Assembly (NCBI GenBank): GCA_045546735.1
Contig: JAZQDJ010000044.1
Coordinates: 1-38,863, forward strand
DNA from: SVFI01 sp045546735
GTDB lineage: Bacteria > Bacillota > Clostridia > Lachnospirales > Lachnospiraceae
Reading direction: 5' to 3'
DNA: 38,863 bases
The notes under the pieces were generated by a model. It was not told the origin of the DNA and made no database searches. It saw only the letters and a list, made by a program, of their open reading frames with translations. This document shows, one piece after another, positions 25,525 through 33,663 of this stretch (the first letter of the stretch is position 1; each line of letters starts with the position of its first letter). Position numbers and translations under genes: made by a program.

Positions 25525-26613
25525 TTAATACTCAAAACTTTCCATATACTTCATGTATTTCGCCACCATCATCGCAATCTTAAACGTAATGGCATCCTCA
25601 AAGACACGCAAATCAAGTCCCGTGCTCTTCTGCAGTTTATCCAAGCGGTATACAAGCGTATTTCTGTGGATAAAAAGCTGTCTCGATGTTTCGGAAACAT
25701 TTAAACTGTTCTCGAAGAATTTGTTAATCGTGACAATTGTCTCCTCATCAAACTCATCCGGACTCTTGTTTCCGAAAATCTCGCGGATGAACATTTTGCA
25801 AAGCGGAATCGGAAGCTGATAAATCAAACGGCCGATCCCCAGTTCGCTGTATGCAACAATCTGTCTCTCATCAAAGAATATACGTCCGACATCCAGCGCC
25901 ATTTTGGCTTCTTTGTAAGAACGGCTCACTTCTTTTAATTCTCCGACCATACTACCATAAGCAATATGTACTTTGGAAGCACCTTCTTTTTCCAGCGCGG
26001 CAATAATACTCTTGGCCGCTTGTTCGATTTCTGCCTTTGGTGCATCCTCGCTCGTCTCTTTCACGATAATTACGCTGTTTTCATCAACCGCCGTAGTAAA
26101 ATCCCTGCTTCCCGCAGGAAGACATGCGCGCACAAGCTCGACAGAATTGATATCTTTTCCGTCCCCCGCCTCTACAATCATAACACTACGCGGTGCTTCC
26201 ATACGGATATGCAGCTTTTTCGAACGGCTGTAAATATCTACAAGCAAAAGATTGTCTAAAAGAAGATTCTTAATAAAGTTGTCTTTATCAAAACGTTCTT
26301 TGTACGCAACAAGCAGATTCTGAATCTGGAACGTCGCCATCTTGCCGACCATATAGACATCCTCTCCCGAACCTGTTGCCACAAGCACATACTCTACCGC
26401 CTGCTCATCATAAATTTTAAAGAACTGATACTTGGAAACTTCCTGGCTGTCCGCCGGCGATTTCACAAAATCAACAACAGCACTGACGTAGTCACCCTCA
26501 CTGTCTACCGTCGAAGCCACCGTCTTCCCATCCGTATCAATCACCGAAAAATCTACTCTGGAAATAGCCTTTAACCCATCCAAAGTATTTTGCAGAATCT
26601 GATTTGAAATCAT
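25525..26613 (-). CDS. CdaR/PucR-family transcriptional regulator
   Basis: Predicted DNA-binding regulator of 362 residues. The N-terminal ~100 residues resemble the sugar-diacid recognition domain (LQNTLDGLKAISRVDFSVIDTDG). The C-terminal ~60 residues are the PucR-type helix-turn-helix (SLNVSETSRQLFIHRNTLVYRLDKLQK). The middle is a GGDEF-like linker seen in CdaR proteins, without an intact GG(D/E)EF site. It has an AGTGGAGGT ribosome site and stands 21 bases ahead of ftsE, so it is probably the first gene of the cell-wall unit. It may regulate that unit, but its ligand is unknown. Confidence 0.87.
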   Translation of the reverse strand: MISNQILQNTLDGLKAISRVDFSVIDTDGKTVASTVDSEGDYVSAVVDFVKSPADSQEVSKYQFFKIYDEQAVEYVLVATGSGEDVYMVGKMATFQIQNLLVAYKERFDKDNFIKNLLLDNLLLVDIYSRSKKLHIRMEAPRSVMIVEAGDGKDINSVELVRACLPAGSRDFTTAVDENSVIIVKETSEDAPKAEIEQAAKSIIAALEKEGASKVHIAYGSMVGELKEVSRSYKEAKMALDVGRIFFDERQIVAYSELGIGRLIYQLPIPLCKMFIREIFGNKSPDEFDEETIVTINKFFENSLNVSETSRQLFIHRNTLVYRLDKLQKSTGLDLRVFEDAITFKIAMMVAKYMKYMESFEY

Positions 26614-27021
26614 ACCTCCACTCCTTCTCCATTACACCTGTTTCAGATATTTATACAATTTTCACAAATAAATACTGCCCCACAAATACCATTTGCACAT
26701 TACTTTTTTTATTTTAAAACATTTTAACAAAAAAATCTACTTATTTTGCCCACTTTTTTATGCAATTTTCATCATCCTTTTTCTCCCAAAGTATATATAC
26801 ACAAAAAACAGGTATTTAAATCCACTTTTTTGTTTTTTCCGGATTCAAATTAAAGTTTTTTCCTATGGATACCTCTCCTCGTTCGAATCACATATTTTTT
26901 CATGAAACCCGAAGAAAAAGTGGATTTATATGTAAAACTTTTCTGAATAGATACTTTTGAAGTAATACCATACGCATTATATATTTCTCCGCAAAAAAGA
27001 GCCGGTATACACCGACTCTTC
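26614..27021. other. AT-rich gene-free spacer with a 13-bp inverted repeat
   Basis: No supported gene. It holds the terminator at its upper end and a perfect 13-bp inverted repeat (AAATCCACTTTTT at 26818-26830 and its complement at 26915-26927) flanking 84 bases. Long A/T runs occupy the rest. A convincing promoter for the CdaR-like gene is not evident; weak TATACT-like words occur near 26787-26800. Two tiny overlapping minus-strand reading frames (26900-26977 and 26850-26903) are probably chance. Confidence 0.5.
26993..27020 (-). terminator. Rho-independent terminator after the WecG/TagA-like gene
   Basis: AAGAGTCGGT and ACCGGCTCTT pair over ten positions (one G-T) with a GTAT loop, followed by a T-run on the minus strand. 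It begins two bases past the stop of the glycosyltransferase gene. Confidence 0.85.
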
Positions 27022-27699
27022 CTATTTCTCTTCTTGATTTTGATACTGTACCACTTTTCTTTGAAACAATTTCTTGGAAAACAGGTCACCGATTTTCCAT
27101 AATACTTTCTTTTTGTTTGTCGCACGGACAACCTTATCTTTCAACATCAACCATATATGCGCATTCATTTTCATATGATTGTTTTCAAAAAAGCTTTCCC
27201 TCTGCGGTGAATCAATATTGGAAATCACAACATCAGGCATCTGCGCATTCATCTCGTTAATCAGCCAGTCTTCCTCCTTCTCTAACGTATCAAGAGAAAA
27301 ACGACCGACAACACGCAGATTTTGCTGATAACTCTTAAGGCACTCCTCCAACGCCGAAAGCTGTTCCCCGGTTCCTGTCAAAAGATATACCTTGCGCTTA
27401 CCGCGGACAAGTTTTTTGAGGAACTCTTCCATAAACTCATCGTTTTCGATCTCTTTTACACGATTACGGTTCGCAATTCCCGCTGCGCTTAAAATATCGC
27501 TGTCTGCAGCCACCGTCAAATCAATATTCGACAAAAACAGTTTCAAATCTTCGGAACCTTCCGCCGCCATGAGCCCTGTCGTCGTTATGTATGCAATTGT
27601 ACTTACTTTATTTTCCTTCAGAAAAGCATCCGCTTTCCTCATCGCTTCACGCACGGTATAGTCTTTTAGTTCCACACCGAGCACTTGCATACGTCTCAT
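27022..27699 (-). CDS. Divergent WecG/TagA/CpsF-type glycosyltransferase
   Basis: Fits the GT26 family, whose members add N-acetylmannosamine(uronic acid) to lipid-linked sugars in wall polymer synthesis. The fold signatures are recognisable but altered. The usual T-x-N motif reads TTTGL, the usual PDG reads ADSD (keeping the catalytic-type aspartate), and the usual GxPKQE reads DSPQRE (keeping Q and E). The C-terminal basic helix region is present (RATNKKKVLWKIGDLFSKK). At 225 residues it is slightly short. It may have a different sugar specificity or reduced activity. It is the last gene of a three-gene unit. Confidence 0.75.
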   Translation of the reverse strand: MRRMQVLGVELKDYTVREAMRKADAFLKENKVSTIAYITTTGLMAAEGSEDLKLFLSNIDLTVAADSDILSAAGIANRNRVKEIENDEFMEEFLKKLVRGKRKVYLLTGTGEQLSALEECLKSYQQNLRVVGRFSLDTLEKEEDWLINEMNAQMPDVVISNIDSPQRESFFENNHMKMNAHIWLMLKDKVVRATNKKKVLWKIGDLFSKKLFQRKVVQYQNQEEK

Positions 27700-27717
27700 A
27701 CTCTATCACCCGCAACA

Positions 27718-28674
27718 CTAAAACCAAATAAGATCCGCAACCATGTATACCAGACAAATGACGACTGACAGAATCAGAGGCCATGTCATAATTTTCCGAT
27801 TGCCATCCGACACATTTTCATGTCCCTTCTTCGAAAAGAAAAGCAGAAAATGCTGTGTTCTTCCTTCTCTTTTTAAAATCACATAATACAGACACGCTGC
27901 TATCGCTGTCGTGATGCACGAAATAATCGCATAAATGGCCACCACGAAACACATTGCCTGCTTGTATGGCATTCCCATCGTCGTCTCAATCATCTGCTGT
28001 GACTGCTTAGCATCCATCGCCATTTGTTCCGGATTCTGCATCAAAATCTGTACTACGTTTGTCATATTGATGCAGATATGGAATAACATCGGATAAAAAA
28101 CACTGCCTGTTCCTTCTATCAAAAGAACGCCGATAATTCCGACAAGAAATGCATAACTCATCTGATTGAAATTCAGATGCATAAGCCCAAACAAAAAGGC
28201 CGACATAAGCATTGCCGCAATAAGTCTTCCGCTCCGTCGGTACCCATGGTATATCACACCACGGAATACAAACTCCTCACTCACAGGTCCGATGATTCCA
28301 ATCATGAGCACAAGCTGCCACCACGGAATCCCCTGCAGAAGCGGCTGAAGATTGTTCACCTCATTTTCCACAAAGAGCATGGAAAATGCATTGACCGTCA
28401 CAATCAGAGGCATACAAAAATACGTAAGTGCAATCGTCAAAAAGGAAGTAATCCACTTCGGTTTTTCCATCGCAATCAAATCGCGCACCTTCGTCTTCGT
28501 TCCAAGCAGAAACATTACCGCAGGAACAATCAGCATAGCCTGACTGAGCAGAAGTGCCGGAATCGCCCCGAGTTTCACATCGATACTCTCCGCCAACAGC
28601 GCAATTCCGAAAACCGCAATAATATTAATTATAATTATGGTTGTAAAAAGCCAGTTTGTTTTCTTTGCATTCAT
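27718..28674 (-). CDS. CPBP family intramembrane metalloprotease
   Basis: Membrane protease of the CAAX/Abi family, 318 residues with about eight hydrophobic segments. The catalytic motifs are intact: EEFVFRG with E133, E134 and R138; HLNFN with H166; and a later histidine/asparagine region (FHICINM). Roles in the family include prenyl-protein processing and bacteriocin self-immunity. No bacteriocin precursor is seen here. It lies between a 77-residue unknown protein (3-base gap) and the WecG/TagA-like gene. Confidence 0.88.
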   Translation of the reverse strand: MNAKKTNWLFTTIIIINIIAVFGIALLAESIDVKLGAIPALLLSQAMLIVPAVMFLLGTKTKVRDLIAMEKPKWITSFLTIALTYFCMPLIVTVNAFSMLFVENEVNNLQPLLQGIPWWQLVLMIGIIGPVSEEFVFRGVIYHGYRRSGRLIAAMLMSAFLFGLMHLNFNQMSYAFLVGIIGVLLIEGTGSVFYPMLFHICINMTNVVQILMQNPEQMAMDAKQSQQMIETTMGMPYKQAMCFVVAIYAIISCITTAIAACLYYVILKREGRTQHFLLFFSKKGHENVSDGNRKIMTWPLILSVVICLVYMVADLIWF

Positions 28675-28677
28675 ACC

Positions 28678-28911
28678 TTAATCATTCATCATAAAGTTAA
28701 CAAGTTTATCAATATCTTCCGGCTCATAAGCCAAAAGTTCCAATTCTCCGATTGTCTGATCTGAAAAAATGTTGGCAAGCGACACATACTGTGCAAGCTT
28801 TGATTTCAAATTCAGGCGGTCACCCTCTCCTGTCACAAGTTCTACCTTGCCCTTGCAGCTGTCCACTACCTCAAAAAATTTGTCAATATCCGTAATATTC
28901 TGAACCCTCAT
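28678..28911 (-). CDS. Small uncharacterised protein (77 aa)
   Basis: No known domain recognised. The protein is soluble and mostly predicted helical, with an acidic C-terminus (EPEDIDKLVNFMMND). It is supported as a gene by an AAGGAG ribosome site, a strong promoter immediately upstream and a three-base gap to the CPBP gene. It is the first gene of its unit. Confidence 0.7.
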   Translation of the reverse strand: MRVQNITDIDKFFEVVDSCKGKVELVTGEGDRLNLKSKLAQYVSLANIFSDQTIGELELLAYEPEDIDKLVNFMMND

Positions 28912-28953
28912 CTCAGTTCTCCTTTTCTTCTCATTTTCTCTCTATTTTTCCCT

Positions 28954-28982
28954 AGTATAAAGGATGTTATGAAAAAAAGCAA
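28954..28982 (-). promoter_or_regulatory. Sigma-A-type promoter for the 77-aa gene-CPBP-WecG unit
   Basis: Minus-strand TTGCTT (28977-28982), a 17-base spacer and TATACT (28954-28959). The -35 begins only four bases past the cvfB stop, so this unit can be read independently of cvfB. Confidence 0.72.
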
Positions 28983-28986
28983 TTTT

Positions 28987-29820
28987 TCACACAAGTCGGA
29001 TGCTTTCCGGCTCCACTGTAATCTTGCGTTCTTTATACAGTCTTCCCTCTGCACGCTTAAATTCATTCTTGCTCATACCGGTCCACTGACGGATTTTTTC
29101 CGGCGAAGATTTGTCTCCGATCGGAAGCTTTCCCGCGTTTTGCTCTAACAGTTCAAGCAATGCCTGCGCATCCGTATCCATCTGTAAATGTGCCTTCTGA
29201 CGAATTGCCAAATCAAGCTTTCCGTCCTCTTTTACTTTCACCACGCGCGCCGTTACCATATCAAGCACTTCCGGCTTTCCGTAGATTTCTTTTTTCGGAA
29301 TAAGTGCCGAATATTTATCATCGACCGCCACAAATGCACCGAAATTTGTGCTGATTTCATAAATCATACCTGTCACTTCATCTTCCGCCTGATACGGACT
29401 TTCGGTCGAAAGATACGGATACACACGCATCGTCGCGCAAAGACGGCTGCTCTTATCCAAATAAAGAGCCGCAATCACTTCGTCGCCCTCTTTTACCTTA
29501 ATCGTCTGCTCACGGAACGGAAGGAACAAATCCTTTTCCAGGCCCCAGTCAAGAAACGCTCCCATCTTTCCTACTGCAACGACACGAAGACGCGCCGTCT
29601 CCCCAAGCATAAGTTTCGGCGTATTCGTCGTCGCTATCGGTCTGTCCTGCGAATCTTTATATAAAAATACTTCTATCTGATCTCCCGGGCGAAGTCCCGC
29701 CGGAACCTGCTTTGCCGGAAGTAATACTTTATTTTCTGTATCTGTGGCATTCTCGGCAAGATATACACCGAAATCCACTTTTTTTACCATGACCAATGTC
29801 TGTTTCTGTCCGAATAACAT
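28987..29820 (-). CDS. cvfB: CvfB-like S1-domain RNA-binding protein
   Basis: Resembles CvfB/YitL, with tandem S1-type OB domains and a C-terminal winged helix. Repeated S1-like stretches are visible (VVAVGKMGAFLDWGLEKDLFLP and MIYEISTNFGAFVAVDDKYSALIP). The C-terminus carries the winged-helix signature (SSPEKIRQWTGMSKNEFKRAEGRLYKERKI). I start at the ATG at 29818-29820 (277 residues) because GAGGAAACT precedes it and it lies 13 bases after the thioesterase stop. The longer frame overlaps that gene. Family members affect virulence-gene or RNA turnover control in some Firmicutes; the exact role is unsettled. Confidence 0.87.
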   Translation of the reverse strand: MLFGQKQTLVMVKKVDFGVYLAENATDTENKVLLPAKQVPAGLRPGDQIEVFLYKDSQDRPIATTNTPKLMLGETARLRVVAVGKMGAFLDWGLEKDLFLPFREQTIKVKEGDEVIAALYLDKSSRLCATMRVYPYLSTESPYQAEDEVTGMIYEISTNFGAFVAVDDKYSALIPKKEIYGKPEVLDMVTARVVKVKEDGKLDLAIRQKAHLQMDTDAQALLELLEQNAGKLPIGDKSSPEKIRQWTGMSKNEFKRAEGRLYKERKITVEPESIRLV

Positions 29821-29833
29821 AGTTTCCTCATTT

Positions 29834-30547
29834 CTATTTCTGATTACAAAATTCCACATTTGCATAAGGTGCCCCTTCTGCATCGCAGAGCGCTACACCG
29901 ATACTTCCCTCTTTTGCTTTATACACAACCGGATATAACAAATCCCCGAGCACAGCTGACTTGTGATACGTTGCACGCATGCGGCAAATCGCAAAATCCT
30001 CCGGAAGATAATCACACGCAATCGCAACATACTGCGCATTGTTCACGTGATGATTTGTATCAAGATGATGTGCTTTCACCTCTACCGGTGCCAGCGTCTC
30101 GCCTTCTCCCTCAAACGTAATCTTACGGTCAAGATACTCCATCTCATACGGCGGCTCAATCACATATTTTTCCATCATCACATCCGTCGGCTTCATCGGT
30201 CTTCCCGTGTCGGTATTTAAAAATGTCCAAAGTGTATTGGCAACTGCTGCCATTTCACCGTCTGCATCCACCATTCCGAAATTACGTGACCCGAGACACA
30301 ATCTGAAATCATACGGATGCGTCTGAATCTTTACCTGTTCTCCGAGTTTCGGGTATCTGTTAATATCTATCTGCCAAGAATTCATCACCCAGACGCCATG
30401 CAGTTTTTCTAAGTATTCTACACCGACACCTAAGTCCTCTGAATGGAATATAGCACAATCCTGGAAATAATTCAGCAAAGAAAGCAATGTCAGCTTTGAA
30501 TCACTCCCTACCTCGCTGTATCGTATTCTTCCGTCAAATGCGTACAT
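29834..30547 (-). CDS. Acyl-ACP thioesterase (hotdog fold)
   Basis: Releases fatty acids from acyl carrier protein. The 237-residue protein has the two hotdog halves. The first has YSEVGSDSKLTLLSLLNYFQDCA, and the second has the active-site block HHLDTNHHVNNAQYV with conserved Asp, Asn and His. I place the start at the ATG at 30545-30547, preceded by AAGGAG. The longer open frame runs back through the terminator hairpin and the tRNA-Gln gene and is therefore false. No dedicated promoter is evident between the tRNA terminator and this gene, so it may rely on partial read-through. Confidence 0.88.
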   Translation of the reverse strand: MYAFDGRIRYSEVGSDSKLTLLSLLNYFQDCAIFHSEDLGVGVEYLEKLHGVWVMNSWQIDINRYPKLGEQVKIQTHPYDFRLCLGSRNFGMVDADGEMAAVANTLWTFLNTDTGRPMKPTDVMMEKYVIEPPYEMEYLDRKITFEGEGETLAPVEVKAHHLDTNHHVNNAQYVAIACDYLPEDFAICRMRATYHKSAVLGDLLYPVVYKAKEGSIGVALCDAEGAPYANVEFCNQK

Positions 30548-30587
30548 ACGCCCATCTCCTTTTACACTTCCAAAACATTCCCATGAA

Positions 30588-30622
30588 ACAAAAAACGTGT
30601 ATTCCGTTGAATAGAATACACG
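30588..30622 (-). terminator. Rho-independent terminator after tRNA-Gln
   Basis: CGTGTATTC and GAATACACG form a nine-pair stem with a nine-base loop, followed by TTTTTTG on the minus strand, starting nine bases past the tRNA 3' end. Confidence 0.85.
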
Positions 30623-30630
30623 CTTACCAG

Positions 30631-30702
30631 CTGGGCTACAAGGATTCGAACCTTGAAATGACGGAGTCAGAGTCCGTTGCCTTACCGTTTGGCGATAGCC
30701 CA
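30631..30702 (-). tRNA. tRNA-Gln (anticodon CTG)
   Basis: Folds into a complete cloverleaf of 72 bases: acceptor TGGGCTA/TAGCCCA, D arm GCC/GGC, anticodon stem ACGGA/TCCGT with loop CTCTGAC, and T arm CAAGG/CCTTG with loop TTCGAAT. The discriminator is G. The anticodon CTG (30668-30670 on the plus strand) reads CAG. The CCA end is not encoded (the next bases are CTG). The opening TGGGCTATCGCCAA is typical of bacterial tRNA-Gln. Confidence 0.96.
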
Positions 30703-30714
30703 TCACAAGAAATG

Positions 30715-30743
30715 AGTATACATGATTTTTCTCATTTGTGCAA
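30715..30743 (-). promoter_or_regulatory. Strong promoter for tRNA-Gln, with upstream A-tracts
   Basis: Minus-strand TTGCAC (30738-30743), 17 bases and TATACT (30715-30720). Directly upstream (about 30747-30778) are A- and T-tracts resembling an UP element, as expected for a stable-RNA promoter. Confidence 0.82.
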
Positions 30744-30779
30744 GCACTTTTTTTATTTTTTTAAAAAAAGATTTTTAAC

Positions 30780-31550
30780 CTATTCTTCCGGCTCTCTTCC
30801 GACTGCTTCTGACAGCTGCGCTTCCAAATAATCATACAGTGCCTCTTCACCCCAGCGCTTATCTTCTGTCAGAGACCAATTAAAACTCATCATATCCGAT
30901 TTCTCATAAACTCGCCCGTCATAGGCAATTCCTTCGTACATAAACCGAAGATTCATACCGGTATAACCGACATAATTCTGATAATCCCCTCCTTCTAAAT
31001 CAACATCGAGCGCATAACCTTCGTCATAACATAAAGAAAGCAGTTCATCAATCTGCGCCCCGGCTGCAGCCACATGCTCAATAACCTCTTTGTTTTCCTC
31101 AACACTCCCTATCGGAAGTTCAAAATAAAACACATCCGGGCAAGCACCTTCTCCGAGCGCAATATCTTCATCCAAAACATAATCCAGGTCTGTCAAGTAT
31201 TGTTTCAACTCATATTGCTCCAATATATCCATAATCTCCTGCTCATGCGCTTCCAGCTTTGCCGCTATGTAATTATCCGAAATATAGCAGCGGTACAATC
31301 CTACCGAAAACCACCCCTGGCTCATCTCACTGATTACAGCAAACTCTACACCATCCTTATCTTCAAACAAATGTACCACTTTCTTTTCCTTCGGATACTT
31401 ATCCGTAGAAACGTAAGTCACATCCTGTCCGATGACGTCTTCCATCAGCGCTTCAGACTCTTTTTTCGTGTAATGATTTAAATTACCTGCACAAGCGGTA
31501 AGGCTGCACATCATGAGTGCAGCCATACAAATACAAATCAGTTTTTTCAT
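30780..31550 (-). CDS. Uncharacterised lipoprotein (256 aa)
   Basis: No named family recognised. A lipoprotein signal peptide ends in LTAC (Cys at residue 20), so the protein is anchored outside the membrane. The mature part is acidic, with many Asp and Glu residues and aromatic-rich stretches (SMSQGWFSVGLYRCYISDNY-like core), and no enzyme motif. I start at the ATG at 31548-31550. It lies one base after the glnN stop, with GAGGT in the glnN end as ribosome site, so it is translationally coupled to glutamine synthetase. Confidence 0.82.
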   Translation of the reverse strand: MKKLICICMAALMMCSLTACAGNLNHYTKKESEALMEDVIGQDVTYVSTDKYPKEKKVVHLFEDKDGVEFAVISEMSQGWFSVGLYRCYISDNYIAAKLEAHEQEIMDILEQYELKQYLTDLDYVLDEDIALGEGACPDVFYFELPIGSVEENKEVIEHVAAAGAQIDELLSLCYDEGYALDVDLEGGDYQNYVGYTGMNLRFMYEGIAYDGRVYEKSDMMSFNWSLTEDKRWGEEALYDYLEAQLSEAVGREPEE

Positions 31551-31551
31551 T

Positions 31552-33663
31552 TTATACCTCAAACATCAATTCGCCGTAGGTCGGAATCGGCCAAACTTCT
31601 TTATCTACAATCATCTCAAGTTCATCGGCCGGTCCGCGAAGCGCATCCATCGCCGGAATCACTTCGTTCATATAGAAGAATGCCTGCTCTTTTGCGTTCT
31701 TGATACCTCGCGCTTTACGATCTATGTCTTTTAAGTTTGTGCATGCCGTCTGCATGGCAGAAAGACGTTTCGAAACACTTTCCAGCATTCCTTTTGACGC
31801 AGTGATATCAACACCTGCCTCGCGCAGGGAATTTACCATATCCGCCAAAGTCTTTGTATATTTTACCACAGCAGGAATAATCTGTTTTCCTGCCATATCA
31901 ATCATCGTAAGTGCTTCGATATTGATTGTTTTTGAGTAGGTCTCGTAAATAATTTCCTCACGCGACTCGAGCTCTGCTTTTGTATAAATACCGAACTGTT
32001 CAAACAACTCTACCGATTTATCACTTGTTAAAGTAGAAGCTGCTTCCACGGTTGTACGGATATTCGGAAGACCGCGTTTTTCAGCCTCGCGCACCCATTC
32101 ATCAGAGTATCCGTTTCCGTTAAAGATAATGCGCTGATGCTCTGCCATGTATTCTTTAATCAAATCATGAACCGCCAAATCAAAGTTCGACGCACCTTCC
32201 AGTCTGTCTGCCGCCTCGCAGAATGCCTGTGCTACAATCGCATTGAGCGTTGTATTCGGACCGGCAATGGAGTCAGAAGAACCGACCATACGGAACTCAA
32301 ATTTATTTCCTGTAAACGCAAACGGCGACGTACGGTTACGGTCTGTTGCGTCTTTCTCAAAATCAGGAAGTGTAGAAACTCCTGTCTCGAGCGTTCCGCC
32401 CTCTTTAAGTGATTCTGCCGCTCCTGTTTCCACAAGCTGCTTTACCACATCCTCAAGCTGCTCACCGAGGAAGATAGAAATAATCGCAGGCGGCGCCTCA
32501 TCTGCTCCGAGACGGTGGTCATTTCCCACGTCAGCTGCCGACTGGCGGAGAAGATCTGCATGTTTATCCACCGCACGCATAATGCAGGCCAAAACTAAAA
32601 GGAACTGAATATTTTCATTTGGTGTATCGCCCGGATCAAGCATGTTGATGCCTGTATCCGTTGTGATGGACCAGTTGTTGTGTTTACCGGAACCGTTGAC
32701 ACCCGCATACGGTTTTTCGTGCAAAAGACAGCGCATACTGTGCTGCGTTGCCACACGTTTCATCGTCTCCATCACAATCTGGTTATGGTCTGTTGCAATA
32801 TTACAAGTCTCGTAAATCGGAGCAAGCTCATGCTGTGCAGGAGCCGCCTCATTGTGCTGCGTCTTCGCCGTCACACCGAGTTTCCAAAGTTCTTCGTTTA
32901 AATCTGCCATAAAAGCGGCCACACGTTCACGGATGACACCGAAGTAGTGATCCTCCATCTCCTGCCCTTTCGGTGCCGGAGCTCCGAACAACGTTCTTCC
33001 CGCAAACATAAGGTCTGCTCTTTTTGTATAAAGCGCCTCATCCACAAGAAAATATTCCTGCTCTGCACCGACTGACGGAATCACCTTCATCGCATCTTCA
33101 TGTCCGAACAGACGCATGATACGAAGTGCCTGTTTCGAGATTGCTTCCATAGAACGAAGAAGCGGTGTTTTTTTATCAAGAGCCTCTCCTGTATAAGAAT
33201 AAAAAGCCGTCGGAATACAGAGAACAACTCCGTTTGCAGAACCTTTTAAAAACGCCGGTGAGGTCATATCCCAAGCTGTATATCCTCTGGCCTCAAATGT
33301 CGCACGAAGTCCTCCTGACGGGAAAGAAGATGCATCCGGCTCGCCTTTGATGAGCTCTTTGCCGGAAAATTCCATAATCATTTTTCCATCTGCATTCGGA
33401 TGAGTAATAAACGCATCATGTTTTTCCGCCGTAATACCTGTCAGCGGCTGGAACCAATGTGTAAAATGTGTTGCGCCGTTCTCCACAGCCCAGTCTTTCA
33501 TAGCTTTTGCAACAACATTGGCCGCTGTCATAGAAAGCACGCCGCCCTGCTGCATTACCATACTTACCTCTGCAAATATATCCTCCGGAAGTCTCTCCTG
33601 CATCTTCGTAAGATCAAATACGTTCTGTCCGAAAATCTCTTCCACATTCAACATCTTATTCAT
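31552..33663 (-). CDS. glnN: Type III glutamine synthetase (GlnN)
   Basis: Makes glutamine from glutamate, ammonia and ATP. At 703 residues it belongs to the long GSIII class of Bacteroides and Clostridia. Class features include FPSGGLRATFEARGYTAWD near the N-terminus, the catalytic NGSGKHNNWSI block, the MVGSSDSIAGPNT arginine-region motif and the C-terminal helical extension. Its ATG overlaps the trhP stop by four bases, so here it is coupled to tRNA-modification genes. No glutamine riboswitch or dedicated promoter is seen directly upstream because the upstream gene abuts it. Confidence 0.95.
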   Translation of the reverse strand: MNKMLNVEEIFGQNVFDLTKMQERLPEDIFAEVSMVMQQGGVLSMTAANVVAKAMKDWAVENGATHFTHWFQPLTGITAEKHDAFITHPNADGKMIMEFSGKELIKGEPDASSFPSGGLRATFEARGYTAWDMTSPAFLKGSANGVVLCIPTAFYSYTGEALDKKTPLLRSMEAISKQALRIMRLFGHEDAMKVIPSVGAEQEYFLVDEALYTKRADLMFAGRTLFGAPAPKGQEMEDHYFGVIRERVAAFMADLNEELWKLGVTAKTQHNEAAPAQHELAPIYETCNIATDHNQIVMETMKRVATQHSMRCLLHEKPYAGVNGSGKHNNWSITTDTGINMLDPGDTPNENIQFLLVLACIMRAVDKHADLLRQSAADVGNDHRLGADEAPPAIISIFLGEQLEDVVKQLVETGAAESLKEGGTLETGVSTLPDFEKDATDRNRTSPFAFTGNKFEFRMVGSSDSIAGPNTTLNAIVAQAFCEAADRLEGASNFDLAVHDLIKEYMAEHQRIIFNGNGYSDEWVREAEKRGLPNIRTTVEAASTLTSDKSVELFEQFGIYTKAELESREEIIYETYSKTINIEALTMIDMAGKQIIPAVVKYTKTLADMVNSLREAGVDITASKGMLESVSKRLSAMQTACTNLKDIDRKARGIKNAKEQAFFYMNEVIPAMDALRGPADELEMIVDKEVWPIPTYGELMFEV

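Noticed and set aside
29821..29883. N-terminal extension of CvfB
   Set aside because: Overlaps the thioesterase 3' end and lacks a ribosome site; GAGGAAACT marks the ATG at 29820.
30548..30706. N-terminal extension of the acyl-ACP thioesterase
   Set aside because: These codons read through the tRNA-Gln gene and its terminator; the real start is the ATG at 30547 with its own AAGGAG.
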